Made by a program: the position numbers and the translations under genes
Origin: Rickettsiella sp.
GTDB lineage: Bacteria > Pseudomonadota > Gammaproteobacteria > Diplorickettsiales > Diplorickettsiaceae
Length of the DNA stretch: 6,476 nucleotides
Direction of reading: 5' to 3'
NCBI GenBank assembly: GCA_031119195.1
Contig: JAVHYG010000095.1
Span: 1 to 6,476 of the forward strand
Shown: piece after piece, positions 4,826-6,476 of the stretch
Layout: each line of letters opens with the position of its first letter
Numbering within the stretch: position 1 is the first letter of the stretch
Notes under the pieces: generated by a model
Databases searched by the model: none
What the model saw: only the letters and a program-made list of their open reading frames with translations
What the model was told of the DNA's origin: nothing

Positions 4826-6476
4826 ATGGAAAATTTAGTTATTAATAGTTTTTTACAGCAATTAATAAATGATAACGCAATAAGTAAAAAGGATCTTTTA
4901 CATATTTTAAAAGAAGCTCAACGACAACAAGTTTCATTTATTACTCACTTACTAAAAAAACAAATTGTTGATTCTGTTTATTTGGCAAAATTAATGGCAA
5001 AAGAATTTAATTTGCCCTTTTTAGATCTTGATACAGTTGACCCATTTCACCTACCTTCTGATTTAATTGAAGAAAAGTTATTGCAAAAATATCAGGTGTT
5101 ACCTCTATGGCGTGATAAAGAAAAATTGGGTTTGGCAATAGTTGATCCCAGTCAGCAAATTGTAATCGATGATATTAGGTTCCATACTGAATTAACTCCC
5201 GAAAGAATTCTTGTTGAACCAGAAAAATTGAAGTGTTTATTAGAAAAAATAATTCAAAAACCAAATTTAGAGAAAAAGAAAACTTTAAAAAAAAAGTTAG
5301 CTTTTAATTTAAAACAACTAAATAGTTTAACTTCTAATTCAAAATTAAATGAGTCAATTCCTTTAACGCATGCTAGCGAAGGTGATGAAACGGCCATCAT
5401 TGAATGCGTATATGAGCTTTTACGATCTGCAATTGATCGTGGTGCATCAGATATACATATAGAACCACATCCGAACCATTTACAGGTTAGATTTAGAATC
5501 GATGGGTTATTGTATTTGGTTGTTACTTTTCCTTTAAACTTGATGCAGCGTATTACAACTCGTTTGAAAATTATGTCGCAACTTGATATTGCTGAGCGAC
5601 GAATCCCGCAGGATGGACGTTTTCAGATCCCAGATAGCAAAAACCAAAACATTGATTGTCGTATCAATACTTGCCCAACGCTTCATGGAGAAAAGTTGGT
5701 TATAAGAATTTTAGATAGCAATAAAATGCAGCTTGAAATTAATAAATTAGGAATGAATAAACCGCAAGTAAACTCTTTTTTACATGCGCTAAGATGTCCG
5801 CATGGTATGGTATTAGTAACCGGACCAACGGGCAGTGGAAAAACCATTACTTTATATACTGCTTTAAATTTTTTAAATACCTCAACACTAAATATTTCTA
5901 GTGTAGAAAATCCTATAGAAATTGTTTTGCCTGGGATTAATCAAATTAATATTAATCCTAAGTTAGGTTTAAATTTTGCTAACGTTTTAAGAGCTTTTTT
6001 GCGTCAGGATCCTGACGTTATTATGGTAGGAGAGATGCGTGATCATGAAACAGCGGAAATTGGCATTAAAGCAGCGCAAACAGGACATTTGGTGTTATCA
6101 AGTTTGCATACTAATGGTGCTGTGGAAAGTTTAATACGATTGACTAATATGGGGATACCGAGCTATAACATTGCCTCTTCCATCCATTTGATTATTGCAC
6201 AACGTTTAGCGCGGCGTTTGTGCCCACATTGTAAAATAAAAGACGAATTGCCGGAGAATGTTTTAGTAGAGTTGGGTTTCAACTGTCAAGAAATTTCATC
6301 AATAACCTTATTTTCTGCTCGAGGTTGTACAAAATGTACAGAAGGTTATCGAGGACGTACAGGCATTTTTGAAATGTTATCAATCACAGATGATATTAAA
6401 AAATTAATTTTAAAAAATTATGATGTAAATACCATTGAATCTCATGCTCAAAATGAAGGAATGCAAACCTTGTATA
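4826..6476 (+). CDS. pilB: Type IV pilus assembly (extension) ATPase PilB, C-terminus cut by the window edge
   Basis: This cytoplasmic hexameric ATPase at the inner membrane powers pilin polymerisation. 550 residues are visible of a protein usually about 565-580 long. An N-terminal GspE/MshEN-type domain (about 1-140) lacks the RLG start of the c-di-GMP-binding form. A Lys-rich linker follows (about 141-180), then the N2 domain with ASDIHIEP (207-214) and the core ATPase: Walker A GPTGSGKT (333-340), Asp-box region SVENPIE (359-365), RQDPDVIMVGEMRD (393-406) as Walker B region, and the His box LSSLHTN (424-430). The tetracysteine metal site is C466, C469, C501 and C504. The LPGINQININPKLGL segment favours PilB over GspE. 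Asn362 replaces the usual Asp in EDP(V/I)E. ATG 4826 follows an in-frame stop at 4808; the ribosome site is weak (AAGAAG). pilC and pilD often follow, but that lies outside the window. Confidence 0.93.
   Translation, partial: MENLVINSFLQQLINDNAISKKDLLHILKEAQRQQVSFITHLLKKQIVDSVYLAKLMAKEFNLPFLDLDTVDPFHLPSDLIEEKLLQKYQVLPLWRDKEKLGLAIVDPSQQIVIDDIRFHTELTPERILVEPEKLKCLLEKIIQKPNLEKKKTLKKKLAFNLKQLNSLTSNSKLNESIPLTHASEGDETAIIECVYELLRSAIDRGASDIHIEPHPNHLQVRFRIDGLLYLVVTFPLNLMQRITTRLKIMSQLDIAERRIPQDGRFQIPDSKNQNIDCRINTCPTLHGEKLVIRILDSNKMQLEINKLGMNKPQVNSFLHALRCPHGMVLVTGPTGSGKTITLYTALNFLNTSTLNISSVENPIEIVLPGINQININPKLGLNFANVLRAFLRQDPDVIMVGEMRDHETAEIGIKAAQTGHLVLSSLHTNGAVESLIRLTNMGIPSYNIASSIHLIIAQRLARRLCPHCKIKDELPENVLVELGFNCQEISSITLFSARGCTKCTEGYRGRTGIFEMLSITDDIKKLILKNYDVNTIESHAQNEGMQTLY

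Noticed and set aside
4810..4845. ATG at 4810 as an alternative pilB start (MKKRRNGKFSY)
   Set aside because: It is out of frame with PilB and stops after 11 codons.

Overview
The window is AT-rich gammaproteobacterial DNA. The protein set is a PPi-type phosphofructokinase closest in motif pattern to those of Legionella relatives, plus Mpl, PilB and an Sfp-type phosphopantetheinyl transferase. Together with the low GC, the pseudogenised insertion sequence and the long spacers, it suggests an intracellular or host-associated member of the Legionellales (Coxiella/Rickettsiella/Legionella-like). That placement is inference from remembered family motifs, not from a search.

Layout. 1-390 (-): N-terminal part of mpl (murein tripeptide recycling ligase), running off the left edge. 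391-867: a 477-bp spacer between divergent mpl and pfp. It holds two oppositely oriented copies of a 29-bp motif (421-449 and 676-704, 21 of 29 bases identical), each with promoter-like hexamers facing its own gene, and a strongly structured candidate leader (711-776) for pfp. 868-2118 (+): PPi-dependent phosphofructokinase. 2119-2265: a weak terminator, a perfect 24-bp palindrome and a TTGACA -35 box. 2266-2934 (+): a LexA/CI-like repressor with an HTH and an S24 domain whose Ser/Lys dyad appears to be Cys/Arg. 2948-3739 (-): Sfp-type 4'-phosphopantetheinyl transferase, convergent with the repressor and separated from it by 13 bp. 3865-4712: a decayed IS5-like element with recognisable imperfect ends and a transposase pseudogene (3924-4635) broken by frameshifts, stops and an internal deletion. 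4713-4825: pilB promoter region. 4826-6476 (+): pilB, the type IV pilus extension ATPase, running off the right edge.

The genes do not form one pathway. They are single-gene units with their own spacers: cell-wall recycling, central carbon metabolism, regulation, carrier-protein activation and pilus/competence. The possible functional links are the shared mpl/pfp motif, and a palindrome that may be the repressor's own operator. I see no clear novel multi-gene system here. The points most worth following are the duplicated intergenic motif, the probably non-cleavable repressor, and the homopolymer near the PPTase start.
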